The notes under the pieces: generated by a model
Told to the model about the DNA's origin: nothing
What the model saw: the letters and a program-made list of their open reading frames with translations, nothing else
The model's database searches: none
In this document: one piece after another, positions 33,201 to 41,856 of the stretch
Numbering within the stretch: the stretch's first letter is position 1
Layout of the letters: each line of letters opens with the position of its first letter
DNA from: Tulasnella sp. 424
Taxonomy: Eukaryota; Basidiomycota; Agaricomycetes; Cantharellales; Tulasnellaceae
DNA: 64,000 bases
Direction: 5' to 3'
NCBI GenBank assembly: GCA_019633425.1
Contig: WSUB01000025.1
Location: forward strand, 62,001 to 126,000
Made by a program: the position numbers and the translations under genes

Positions 33201-34580
33201 AACCGAGGTCGTAGTCGCGTTCATCCGAGGTCTGGCACCGTATGTAGCGTTCGCGAGCTGCTGCTGAAGTAAAGACCAAGTCAATGACAGATGTGTGACC
33301 AGAGGAGTTGTGAAAGGTCTCGATTCCCGGTTGTGATTGTAGCGTGGCTCCCCACATTTGCATGATGTCAAGTAGAGTCTCGCTCTCGGGTTCGGAGTTA
33401 GCGGTCCTCTCGGGGAGATCCCATAGAGGGTGGTGGAGGTTGAAATCACCGAGGATGACAAAAGCCGAGTCCGGGTTGATGGCGGACTCGAGGAAGGGTT
33501 GGAGAAGGGGGAGAGTGGAAAAGGAGGATGGGGGATTATATACATTAATGAACGTGATGGGGGAGTCGAGAGTGGGGCATGGGAAGGCCACTGCTGTGAT
33601 GTCGCGGTGAGGGGAGGGGATGATATTGTAGTGGGTTGAGGGGATGTTGTCGCGGATGTAGATGATGGAGCGTGGCCTTTCGTCCGATGAGTGTGGGTTC
33701 GGGCGGACGAGCCGCCAGTGGGAGCTCTCGGGCGGACTGCCTCCCGGGTTTATGTACGGTTCTACTATGAACAATATTTGGAAGTCAGCGATATCAGGAT
33801 CGGACAGGAGATGATTATGTACAGTGTACGAGCGATGAGCATTATACTGCATCGCTCGTAGCTCCGTCGGGGTCTGGGTGGGTGAAGTCTCCCCAGACGG
33901 ATGGGTATCGGGGTAGGTATGATCTTCCTCAGAGAGGAGAGCGCGTAGGAATTCATCTGCGGTTAAGGGGGGTGTCTGTCTCTGCATTAAATTTATTGGT
34001 GAGGAGGAAGAACTCGCCGCCTTGGTTGTTTTGGATTTGCAATGCAAACTCCGCCTCCTTCCTGACTGCACAGTCTTCTGCTCCAGCGCGGTGGCCGCCC
34101 TGGCAGAGTGCACATCTCGTTGGAATGTGCGTGCATGTCCTGAAGTCGGCGCATGGAGAGGCTTCCTTGCAGTTGCACTCTCTGGTGCTATGATCGTTGG
34201 ACGCGCAGCGTCCACAGGCTTGTTTCTTTGCGCAGCGGGCCGCTGTATGTCCAAAGTGCTGGCAGTTGTGACACTGGATAATGGGACGTCGAGATTTGTA
34301 CACTGTAACGTAGATCGGTTACCGGTTTGCTATGATGGAGATGAAAGTCTTGATCTTCACTCTGATTCGAGATCTTTGCTTCGAATTGCCGGAAGACCCT
34401 CCACTCATTGAAAAAATATTCAGGTAAGTTCCTTTGACTGGAATCCTCCGAGGGCCAACATTGATTCGATTCCGTGGCATTACTAGGATTGATATTGTCA
34501 CTCGCCCCACTATTCGGCAGGCTGACGGCAGGCTTGAAACTTCGATGCCATTGCGAGTGAAGCTCCTTCAATCGGATTAA
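27217..34580 (+). CDS. Cytochrome P450, array gene 5 (subfamily A), interrupted by a LINE
   Basis: P450 whose penultimate-but-one exon is split by a 4.9-kb retrotransposon. Before the insertion all exons are in frame: [16 protein letters not shown], anchor, [21 protein letters not shown], micro-exon 27772-27789, [21 protein letters not shown] at 28763-28780, [15 protein letters not shown] and FLGGPRAC with Cys at 29356-29358. The next intron (29359-29417) ends at an acceptor that lies inside the target-site duplication. The exon [15 protein letters not shown] resumes at 34314, the last exon follows, and the stop is at 34578-34580. Apart from the LINE I see no disabling change. Splicing from 29359 to the second acceptor copy would restore the reading frame through a 4955-nt intron; use of the first copy gives a poly-Phe tail and early stop. 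The donor after the micro-exon is GC. Live or dead cannot be decided from sequence. Confidence 0.85.
29411..29424 (+). repeat. Target-site duplication of the LINE, left copy
   Basis: aacgtagatcggtt, identical to 34307-34320. Its last two T overlap the poly-T tract. It contains the splice acceptor of the P450 exon. Confidence 0.9.
29785..29809 (+). other. G-quadruplex-type G-tract in the LINE 3' untranslated region
   Basis: Four runs of 5, 5, 5 and 7 G separated by single A on the plus strand, that is C-rich on the element RNA strand. This is the strongest quadruplex motif in the window. Confidence 0.6.
29947..33987 (-). CDS. LINE ORF2: endonuclease, reverse transcriptase, RNase H
   Basis: Uninterrupted 1346-residue polyprotein that nicks target DNA and copies the element RNA onto it. 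AP-endonuclease: QYNAHRS (Asn49), VEPYI (Glu76), GDFN at 180-183, SDH at 263-265. Reverse transcriptase: KAPGPDGIP near 496, RPIALLN, IDVQSAF at 627-633, [11 protein letters not shown], catalytic YADD at 718-721. RNase H: YSDGS with Asp1018, Glu1054, YLDNQ with Asp1081, and NEAAD with Asp1139. A zinc-binding motif C-x2-C-x8-H-x4-C lies at 1251-1268. All catalytic residues I can align are present. The ATG at 33987 was chosen because it overlaps the end of ORF1 by 35 nt, as in related elements; the 89 residues further upstream in this frame run opposite the ORF1 knuckles in another frame and look non-coding. Confidence 0.93.
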   Translation of the reverse strand: MQRQTPPLTADEFLRALLSEEDHTYPDTHPSGETSPTQTPTELRAMQYNAHRSYTVHNHLLSDPDIADFQILFIVEPYINPGGSPPESSHWRLVRPNPHSSDERPRSIIYIRDNIPSTHYNIIPSPHRDITAVAFPCPTLDSPITFINVYNPPSSFSTLPLLQPFLESAINPDSAFVILGDFNLHHPLWDLPERTANSEPESETLLDIMQMWGATLQSQPGIETFHNSSGHTSVIDLVFTSAAARERYIRCQTSDERDYDLGSDHIPILHTIDLSAELPTAGAKVRYNWDEADWPEMRATLTHALRDRWAQPQQDQVSIDRAVEVLTETIQGVIEAHVPKTRPSKYSKPWWNRKLNDLKTERNRTRRIWKRTKLPEDKAAYEEVLKEWRAITQELKRGDWRRFLAEVDDDTVFLAARFANTARPTRHIPPIRRQDGSMVTSSVEQADVFREAFFTDIPEPDLSDIDGGEYSDPHNLEPLKIEELDAALTRMASNKAPGPDGIPTQLLKHMWDVIREPLFQICQAAYATSYYPRLWKIALTAVVPKPQKPDYSKVNAYRPIALLNTLSKLFESALVERISQLVEQHQLLPPTHFGCRPGRSTTDALTTVTQVIKNEWRKGNVVSTLQIDVQSAFTTVNPDRLIHNMRQRGIPPEITALLTSFLSDRSTAIKVGDHKSTAMPCTVGIPQGSPLSGPLYLFYNAPLLDVIEIDAQLESTGYADDITFIAKGASVEENRETLTKLGNHTTLWATRSSSTIATSKTVYTYYTKNRAQHDDTPLVFGGENIEPAESTMLLGVELERDLSWRRQATRAAERGMATLMALARFARTTWGLPLQHFRRLYLSIVVPRMDYGAAIWYRYGNHGAKVVHQLEKVQRMAQRIMLGAFRTSPSDALNFDADLLPTATRLDRTVSLAAARLLSLPETNPARRLTRRCLRRPVKRHASNLHAVFHSSSDTNSPRRRTADSFAFPDDMETIRPKAAPPWWETPVDTHIAKDRGTAIEDHANLVYFADHFHLYSDGSKTQIGVGAAAVDLRNRRTLRTHLGTPERHTVFEAELVGIYLALELIESLPQRASQCSIYLDNQAAITAVAARPKAQSGQYIIAEIHKKLWALQRRRPDLYIVLTWLPGHEGIPGNEAADKQAKEATTPPHPDVPHSDSDLELPFRTLASLAATREAIKKFFVRPSARTRTGAERTGERHRRARGQQSSTKTLRLLSSLPRGGCSIIVQLRTGHVALKDYLHRFTKASSGDCITCRGRKETVEHYLLFCTRYINQRMKLRTTLRKIESIKTFNPMQLSVLLSDPAAVPHTLRYIQETRRFPLHTPDNATEPRSGSKRREKRGEHPPS
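33953..34306 (-). CDS. LINE ORF1 fragment (gag-like, CCHC zinc knuckles), 5'-truncated
   Basis: About 117 residues remain of the nucleic-acid-binding ORF1 protein. They begin at the element junction without an ATG. Three cysteine/histidine knuckles are visible: [28 protein letters not shown] and [15 protein letters not shown]. The stop lies at 33953-33955, 35 nt inside ORF2. The N-terminal bulk of ORF1 is missing, so this copy cannot make a normal ORF1 protein. Confidence 0.8.
   Translation of the reverse strand, partial: TVYKSRRPIIQCHNCQHFGHTAARCAKKQACGRCASNDHSTRECNCKEASPCADFRTCTHIPTRCALCQGGHRAGAEDCAVRKEAEFALQIQNNQGGEFFLLTNKFNAETDTPLNRR
34307..34320 (+). repeat. Target-site duplication of the LINE, right copy
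   Basis: Same 14 bases as 29411-29424. It supplies a second copy of the acceptor AG followed by atcggtt, directly in frame with the remaining P450 exon. Confidence 0.9.
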
Positions 34581-35029
34581 GCACATCTTTTCGAGGCATG
34601 CATGCAGAGGGTCGTCGTAGATTTTAAGAGTGTGGTGTCGGGATGTGGTTTGGGTTCTTTCTTTTGGTTTGGATTCTCGTTCAATCGGTCCAAAGCGTGG
34701 CCCGAATAGCGTGTAACAGACGGTAAAAATTCAGGGAACGCAGCATGAGAATGAATACACTTTTTAGCCGTCACTTGTGAACTGGTCTTCGTAGCGAGTT
34801 CCAGACCGAGAAAGGGGTTGTGGCAAGCCACGTGACATTTCTCTCGGTTGGCTGCACGTGGTTTGCGTGCCTGATCTTGCGGGGTTCTTTCCGCTACTCG
34901 TTGCCTATCAACCTTCCAAGCCGCTGGATCCGGGATTGAGATGTTCCACCACGTTGTGCAGAAGGGGTCGATTGGGATGATGACCCCCCTGGCCGTTTAA
35001 ATAACTATTCTGGAGCGGCCCACCTTCTC
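34581..35029. other. Gene 5 3' flank and B-type promoter block
   Basis: The first 110 bp resemble the 3' flank of gene 6. From about 34650 the sequence matches the upstream DNA of the B-type genes, with CACGTG at 34829-34834 and 34855-34860 and the block CGCTACTCGTTGCCTATC at 34892-34909. Confidence 0.55.
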
Positions 35030-35590
35030 CTATCTCCCAACTCCCTTCTTCACACGGCACTCTCGAAGCTTGCCAACAATTTGGTACATCGACCCCCAAT
35101 TCTCGCCTTTGAAGGATGTTCCAGGTCCAGACACACATGATAGCATTATCTGGGGCAACGTGCCAAAGATTTTCAAAGCACCACGTCCAAGGTGCACAAG
35201 GAATGGATAGATAAGTACGGACACACCGTTTATCGGTGACTATTCCTGGTAAGAGGTGACGGTATCGCACGTGTGGAAGGACCACACCTAGCGCTGTTCA
35301 GGTCAGTCCGACCTTAATCTTATCGCCTGTGCACTAAGGACCCAAAGGTGCTAGCACGCATGATCACCCTAAACCACCTCAGATTCGCTTCTTTGTAAAG
35401 ATGTTTGGCAAAGTTATTGCCTCGTATTTTTCCGCCAGACTCGGCCACAGTAACTTGACGGACCTTTTCCTGTCTAGGTGTCCTGTTCCGTGAGGTGGGT
35501 TCGATGACAATCCTAGATGCAAACGCGCTCATAGCTAATTATGATCATCGTCGCCAACGCAAGGCTACGAATCTAAGCTTACCGGATCCC
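35030..35590 (+). pseudogene. Truncated cytochrome P450 relic (subfamily B)
   Basis: Matches the first four exons of genes 7-9 but is heavily damaged. The start codon position reads ACG (acacggcactc against acatggcactc). The segment coding for residues about 10-45, including the membrane anchor, is deleted (the text jumps to a Tyr-Ile-Asp-Pro codon run before [21 protein letters not shown]). Exon 2 retains LCTKDPKVLA but lacks the NHSYDY codons, and the micro-exon reads gtgtcctgttccgtgagg. The RRQRK codons at about 35550 are followed by altered codons, and similarity stops near 35590. Everything from the I-helix to the heme loop is absent. It sits directly before A-type promoter DNA, so it is a leftover of unequal recombination. 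Confidence 0.85.
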
Positions 35591-36340
35591 AGTTTCCTTT
35601 ACAGTGGAGCTGTACGCTGTTCTTATAAACCAAAATGTGACATGAATAGTATTGAGAGACAGGCTACATTGCGGAGAACGTCGAACGGATCGAGTTTGCC
35701 TCCCGCCGCTACTTGGAACGTGGCCCGTCTGGATGATGAACGAGACTCGAGGCGACAGCCCGGAATAGGATGATAGAAAGCCACGGGTGCGTGTTATTTC
35801 GCTAATTGTCACGCCGACTCGTAATTAAAGACACGTTCGTCTTGGGACTTGGCGGATGGCTACTCGGGGGTCTGCTCGCTCGGCTTGGAAATCCTAGGCC
35901 GATGTGCCACGACATCCCTAACGTAAACGACCTTCTCTAGCAGTGCCCTCCCTCCTCGTGACAGCTGTCTCGTTCTATTTCTCAAGACGTACTCCTTGCA
36001 GCTGCGCCGACGCAACGCTTGGCAGACGTCTTTGTGGGGTGAATCGGGTCCAAGGGTCTCGCCGAGTGCTTCTAAGAACCTAGATTGCTATAAATGCGTT
36101 GGCCGGGATTTACTCGACCGATTCACTCTTCCCCCACCTACTCCCCTAATCTTCATGTCTGTGTCGTTGAACCTAGCTTGCTATAATGCGTTGGCCGGGA
36201 TTTACTCGACCGATTTACTCTTCCCCCACCTACTCCCCTAGTCTTCATGTCTGTTTCGTTGAACCTAGCTTGCTATAAATGCGTGGGCCGCGATTGACTT
36301 GACCGATTTAGCCTTCCCCCCACCCACCCCCCTCACCTTC
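35591..36340. other. Promoter region of P450 gene 6, including a threefold tandem repeat
   Basis: A-type promoter DNA related to 26690-27216 before gene 5. Its last 265 bp are three tandem copies of the core promoter and start codon (see the separate repeat entry). Confidence 0.6.
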
Positions 36341-36353
36341 ATGTCTGTTTCTC
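36076..36353 (+). repeat. Triplicated core promoter and start codon of P450 gene 6
   Basis: Three head-to-tail units of 93, 92 and about 93 bp begin at 36076, 36169 and 36261. Each holds a gaacctag string, a TATA-like box (TATAAAT at 36089, TATAAT at 36182, TATAAAT at 36274), a C-rich stretch and an ATGTCTGT start at 36155, 36247 and 36341. Only the third ATG opens the P450 frame. The first two would encode a 28-residue and a 16-residue peptide (MSVSLNLACYNALAG and MSVSLNLACYKCVGRD). Transcripts from the first or second TATA box would therefore carry upstream ORFs. Confidence 0.9.
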
Positions 36354-38822
36354 AGACTTTGAAGAACCCTATCTCAGAGCAACTCCAGCGAATGCTGGAA
36401 GACATGCATCCTTACATTGGATGGCAAGCTGTAGGAATAGTGGCCGGTGGTTACGTCGCCTACAAAGTCCTGAAACTTCTTAAAATGTGGCTCCTTGATC
36501 CACAATTGTCACCGCTGCTCAACCTTCCGGGCCCTGAGTCGTATGGCAGTATCATCTGGGGTAACATGGCAGAAATATTCAAATCGCCGCCTCTTGTTGT
36601 CCACGAGAAGTGGTTCAACAAGTACGGTCACACTATCACGTATCGTGGACTCTTCATGGTAAAACGTGTTTTCAGGCGAGTGCCCCTATCACACTAAATC
36701 ACGGCTTTCTTGGCGATAGGCACCGCAGCTCTCAACGAAAGATCCAAAGGCCTTGGCACATATCTTGAATCACTGCTACGACTATCCCAAAGCACCTCGG
36801 ACGCGTTCCATGCTTTCGAGGGTACTTGGAAATGGTAAGACGCTAGCCTCATCGTGAAAGCGCCTCCATTGGACTGATACAACAATCTCTTAAGGCCTTC
36901 TAATAGCTGAAGGCTCGTTACTTGCTCTGATGACTTGAATATTGAGCCGCCTAACAACGAGCTCTCATTTAGGCGGTGATCATAGGCGTCAACGGAAGGT
37001 CATGAACCCTTGCTTCGGCCCTGCACAGATCAGGGACCTCATGCCTGTGTTCTATGACAAGGCTTTTGAGGTATGGATAAGCCCTGCCGCTGGCACCTCG
37101 AGATTAACACGAGCTCTACCTCCCCCCCTTTTAAAAGCTCCGTGACATCTTGATACGTCATCTTATGGAAGGAGGTCCCCACGTGCAAGAGATTGACGCG
37201 TCTGTTTGGCTCGCGCGAGCAACTCTTGACATAATTGGCCTAGCAGGTAAGCCTAAGGACCAACTACTATGCGCTATGAATTGGAGACGAAATGCGGGTG
37301 TAGGTTTTGGCTACGAGCTGGACACGTTGGCGAACGGTGAAACGAACGAGCTCGTTCGGGCGTTTATCGACCTATTCTCTCCTGATCAAACTGGTTCCAT
37401 GATTGGATACCTGGCAAATTGGATCCCCTTGCTGAGATGGATTGTCAGTGTCTCTCGTGTACCCTTCGACACTATCGTCCAGGCTGAAACCGTTTCTCTG
37501 ACTTTTAAATTAGCCCACAGCACGTGAGAGAACTATTGCTCAATCTAGAGCAGTCATGAATCGTATTGGAATGCAACTTGTTCGAGACAAGCGTGCTGCG
37601 ATTTTAGCAGCTTCAGACGGTGCAGGGGTGGAGAAGAAGACCGTTAAAGGCCGGGATGTACTCTCTGTGCTGAGTGAGTCCAAAGACACGAGCAGAATAT
37701 AACATACTTACCGAGAAGAAAAATGCAACCTATATCCTCAGTCAAGGCCAACATGGCGACGGATGTCAAGGAATCCGAACGTATGAGTGACGAGGAGGTC
37801 ATAGGCCGTACGTCTTTCCGCGAACCTAGACATCTTCTACTTTCGGGTCTCATGACATCTGTTTCTCTCTCCAGAAATCTGTACATTGCTCATCGCAGGG
37901 CACGAAACGACCGCCACGTCGCTTACCTGGCTTCTATACGACCTTTCACTGCCCCAATACCAACACGTACAGACCAAGTTGCGAGACGAGCTACTCACCC
38001 TCACGAGCGAGTGTCCCACCACGGAGGAGCTAAATAATCTTCCCTACTTAGACGCTGTGGTACGGGAAAATCTTCGTTATAGGAGCGTCGTCGATACGAC
38101 TATGCGCTGTGCGGGCAAAGACGATGTGATTCCCATTTCGACCCCCTACAAGGACAGAAATGGAATCGAACGAACGGAAATCAGGTGACTGGGCTAGTAA
38201 ATATGATGATTATGATGTGTGAAACTGACACGACGATGGTTCTGAAAGGATCGCTGCTGGGGAGCTAATTTTGATTCCTATTGGCTCCTTGGACCGCGAC
38301 AAGGCAATTTGGGGAGAGGATGCCAATGAGTTCAGGTAATTAAAGTCATGCATTGTTCTTGGAATGACGTCTCAATGTCGTGACTATAGGCCAGAACGTT
38401 GGCTCAAGAGGAATGACCACCCACGAAGCGCAGAAATTCCTGGTGTCTCTTCGGGAGTCCTTACCTTTCTCGGGGGTCCGAGAGCATGTGTACGTATTTT
38501 ACAAGTCATTCTCTGTAGTCCGCTTCTCTGACTTTGGATGCCGAAACCAACGTAGATCGGTCACCGTTTCGCTGTAATGGAGATGAAAGTCTTGATCTTC
38601 ACTCTGATTCGGGATCTTTCCTTTGAATTGCCGGAGAATCCTCCACTCATCGAGAAAATATCGCGGTAAGTCCCTACAACCGGAAAACTCCAGGAGACAA
38701 CATTGATTCGATTCCGTCGCATTGCCAGGATTGAAATTGTCACTCGCCCCACTATTCGGCAGGCTGATGGCACGTTTAAAACTTCGATGCCATTGCGAGC
38801 GAAGATCGCTCGATCGGATTAA
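36341..38822 (+). CDS. Cytochrome P450, array gene 6 (subfamily A)
   Basis: Nearest relative of gene 5. Starts [16 protein letters not shown], then anchor [16 protein letters not shown], hinge [27 protein letters not shown] and micro-exon 36895-36912, whose product reads [24 protein letters not shown], then [12 protein letters not shown] (Leu where paralogs have Trp), [15 protein letters not shown], and the I-helix [11 protein letters not shown] with AGHETT at 37895-37912. [15 protein letters not shown] and FLGGPRAC follow, with Cys at 38487-38489. Then [12 protein letters not shown], His replacing the usual Tyr next to the heme loop. The stop is at 38820-38822. As in gene 5 the intron after the micro-exon begins with GC (36913). 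All frames are open, so the enzyme looks functional; its promoter is triplicated. Confidence 0.91.
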
Positions 38823-39042
38823 ACAGTTCTTACTGAGGCGTGCATGCAGGGGGTCGTCGTAGTAGATCGTATGAGTGTAGGTGTCGGGATGTAGTTTAGG
38901 TTATTTCTTTTGCTTTAGGCTACTTATTCGTGTGTCCTGGAGAAAAGTGCGGGGAATACAGAATGAGATTGAGTGCGCTTTTCAGTCGTCACCGGTGGAC
39001 TTGTGTTTGAGGAGAGTTCTACAGAGACCTAGGTTGACGAGC

Positions 39043-39074
39043 CACGTGACATTGTCTCGGCGGCCGTCCACGTG
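39043..39074 (+). promoter_or_regulatory. Paired CACGTG boxes upstream of P450 gene 7
   Basis: CACGTG at 39043-39048 and 39069-39074, start-to-start distance 26 bp. The same pair with the same spacing stands before the P450 relic (34829, 34855). Gene 8 keeps only the first (42288) and gene 9 only the second (45431). CACGTG is the recognition core of bHLH-type regulators. Confidence 0.5.
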
Positions 39075-39118
39075 GTTCCTAATAAAGCGGAGCGTGCCTG
39101 ATCTTGCGGAATTCTCTC

Positions 39119-39136
39119 CGCTACTCGTTGCCTATC
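39119..39136 (+). promoter_or_regulatory. Conserved upstream block of subfamily B P450 genes
   Basis: CGCTACTCGTTGCCTATC is identical before gene 7 (39119), gene 8 (42356), gene 9 (45477) and the relic (34892), 165-185 bp before the ATG of the intact genes, while surrounding DNA varies. Function unknown. Confidence 0.45.
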
Positions 39137-39240
39137 CGAGCCGCGGCATCGAGTGGGGAGCTGGGTGGTGACGTGTTCCGCCGTGTTGGGGAGAAGGGGA
39201 CAACAGGGGATGCTGAAGCCGCACCCTGACCCTTTGCCAC

Positions 39241-39250
39241 TTAAATAAAT
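39241..39250 (+). promoter_or_regulatory. TATA-like box of P450 gene 7
   Basis: TTAAATAAAT 62 bp before the ATG at 39303. Confidence 0.4.
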
Positions 39251-39302
39251 ACCCGCTCTCGGATTGGTCCACCTTCCCCTATCCCCCAACTCCCTCCTCG
39301 AC

Positions 39303-41796
39303 ATGGCGCTCTCGAAGATTGCCGACAATCTGCCAATAGAACAAATTCAGCGTATCCTTGAAGACTTTCCATACAGCTCGTGGCAGGTCGCTGGAGCGGC
39401 AACGGGAAGCTACATAGTTTACAGATTGGCGGGCTTCCTTAAATGGTGGTTCATCGACCCCCAATTCTCGCCTTTAAAGGACGTTCCAGGTCCGGATACA
39501 TATGATAGCATTATCTGGGGCAACATGCCAAAAATTTTCAAAGCACCACCGTCTGGGATGCATGAGGAATGGTTTAACAAGTATGGACATACCATTTCTT
39601 ATCGAGGACTATTCTTGGTGAGATGCATCGTGTGGAATGATCGCACCCCATCGTTGTTCACTTCACTCCAACCGTAGTCCCATCGCCTGTGCACTAAAGA
39701 CCCAAAGGCGCTAGCGCACATGATCAACCACAGCTATGATTATCCTAAACCACCTCAAATTCGCTACTTTCTGTCAAAGATGTTTGGCAAAGGTATCGCC
39801 TCGTATTTTCCCCCCGGATTCAGCCCCAGTATCCTGACGGACCTCTTCCTGTCTAGGTGTCCTGTTCGCTGAGGGTGGGTACGATGACGATCTGAGACGC
39901 AAAGTCAGCGCTCACATAGCTAATCGACTTAGGTGATGATCATCGTCGCCAACGCAAGGTTATGAATCCATGCTTTGGGCCCGCCCAGATCCGAGATCTT
40001 ATGCCCGTTTTCTTGGATAAAGCTTTCCAGGTGAGTTTTTCGCGGACAAGACTTTGGGAACCTACATCTTTTAAGACATCTCATTTTAGCTCCGAGACAT
40101 CTGGGTCCGGCAAATAGAAGAAGGTGAACAGGAAACCAAAGAGATGGATATCATGCTTTGGCTCACTCGAGCTACTCTCGACGTGATTGGTCTTGCTGGT
40201 ACGAACACGCGATTCGTAGGGCCTGATTATCCTGCCTCCTCTAACACCAGCCAACTCCCGAAGGCTTTGATTACGAATTCAACACGTTAAATGAAGGGGA
40301 AAAGAATGAGCTAGTCCAGGCCTTTATGGTGATATTCGCTCCAGCTCAAGCTCCCCCCTTCTTGACGCTCCTAGCGCAGCGGTTTCCACTCTTTCGAATC
40401 ATCGTACGCCTCACTATCCCTAGCTTCACTTCCACTGTACGATGACTGACTATTGCGGACCAGCCAACAAAACGTGCGAAGGCTGTCGCCCATTCAAGAG
40501 AAGTAATGGCTCGTTTTGGGAGGCAACTCTTCCAGGATAAGCGCGCGGCCGTGCTGGCTGCCACCAGTGAAGTTGGCGGAGCGGAGAAGACAGCTGTAGT
40601 CGGACGTGACCTCATGTCCGTTCTGGGTAAGTCGTTAACATGCAGGGGCCAAGTTGTAACTGATCGGCTCGCGGAACACCCTGCAGTCAAGGCTAACATG
40701 GCCCAAGACGTGAAAGAATCGGAACGCATGAGCGAAGAAGAGGTCATGGGCCGTACGTCCTCCGCATTCATACTTCATCTTGTTTGGGCCTTTTACTTAC
40801 CAAAGGACTCCCTAACATACATAGAGATCATGACAATGCTCATTGCTGGACACGAAACAACCGCCACCTCGATCACCTGGCTTCTGTACGACCTCTCGAA
40901 GCCCGAGTACAAGCACATTCAAACCAAACTCCGAGAGGAACTTCTCACCTTGAAGAGCGACCGACCAACGATGGAGGAACTCAACTCTCTTCCGTACTTG
41001 GACGCGGTCGTCCGAGAGAACTTGCGGGTCAACACCGTCGTGGATAGTACGATCCGCTGCGCGGGGAAGGACGATACTGTTCCCGTTTCAACTCCGTATA
41101 CAGATAGAAACGGGGTTGAAAGGATGGAGATCCGGTGAGCCATTCAAGACAGCGTTCTGTGTCCGAGGATTCGACGATGGGCTGACACCATGGTGTACTA
41201 GGATTGCCGCTGGGGAGCAGATTTTCATCCCAGTTGGTCTGGCTAATCGTGATAAAGGAATCTGGGGCGAGGATGCGGATGTGTTCAAGTTAGTTCGATA
41301 CTTGACTCCTCTTAACAAAGCCTTCCCTTACTAATTCATCTCCCTCGCTAGCCCCGACCGTTGGCTGGAAGGTAACAACACGCATCCTCGGAGCGCGGAG
41401 ATTCCTGGCGTATTCTCTGGCGTAATGACCTTCTTAGGAGGGCCCCGAGCATGCGTGTGTCCCGACCCTCGTTCTTCGCCTGGACCGTCCATGTCTTACT
41501 CACAGCTTTATCGGCACAGATTGGCTACCGGTTCGCCTTGATGGAGATGAAGGCGCTCATTTTCGCTCTCATCCGAGATATTTCGTATGAGCTACCTGAC
41601 CCTGCTCCACATATCGAGAGGAAATCCCAGTAAGCGACCCTTCTCCGACCGCTTGAACCATCGAGTAGCGCTGACGGAACCAAATATGCGATTCTTCGTT
41701 CTTTCTAGGATCGTCGTTCGTCCCACCATACGAGATGCCGATGGTACACTGAAGAGTTCTATGCCTCTAAAATTGAGGATGATCCGATCGGAGTGA
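39303..41796 (+). CDS. Cytochrome P450, array gene 7 (subfamily B)
   Basis: Model of subfamily B, about 570 residues in 13 exons with every frame open. [16 protein letters not shown], anchor [36 protein letters not shown], exon 2 [18 protein letters not shown], micro-exon 39857-39874, [17 protein letters not shown]. Then [35 protein letters not shown] and a product-specific [18 protein letters not shown] stretch. AGHETT is at 40845-40862, followed by [17 protein letters not shown] and the K-helix [20 protein letters not shown] replaces PERW, and FLGGPRAC has its Cys at 41452-41454. The end is [11 protein letters not shown] with the stop at 41794-41796. The Cys residue in RLCTKDP and the insertion of one residue in NNTHPRS distinguish this subfamily from A. 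Confidence 0.92.
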
Positions 41797-41856
41797 TTTG
41801 GTTTGAGCGCGTCGGCGAGTTCGTCGACGGGATTTCAAGTAGATTGGTGAGGACGC

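Larger units (their letters stand above)
29425..34306 (-). mobile_element. Tad-like non-LTR retrotransposon (LINE), 5'-truncated in ORF1
   Basis: Element on the minus strand, flanked by a perfect 14-bp target-site duplication and ending in a poly(A) tail (T run to 29447 on the plus strand). It carries the end of a gag-like ORF1 with CCHC zinc knuckles and a full-length ORF2 with AP-endonuclease, reverse transcriptase, RNase H and a terminal zinc-binding motif. That domain set, with RNase H, is typical of the fungal Tad group. The 5' end opens directly inside ORF1 with no start codon, so reverse transcription stopped early. Perfect target repeats, an intact ORF2 and a long A tail indicate a recent insertion. 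The 3' untranslated part is about 29425-29946. Confidence 0.93.
38823..39302. other. Intergenic between P450 genes 6 and 7
   Basis: Gene 6 3' flank, then the full B-type promoter: two CACGTG boxes at 39043 and 39069, the conserved block at 39119-39136, and TTAAATAAAT at 39241. The last 60 bp form a conserved leader rich in C and T. Confidence 0.55.

Noticed and set aside
33988..34254. N-terminal extension of LINE ORF2 by 89 residues
   Set aside because: It overlaps the ORF1 zinc-knuckle frame, has low-complexity composition, and the ATG at 33987 with a 35-nt ORF1 overlap fits the element type better.
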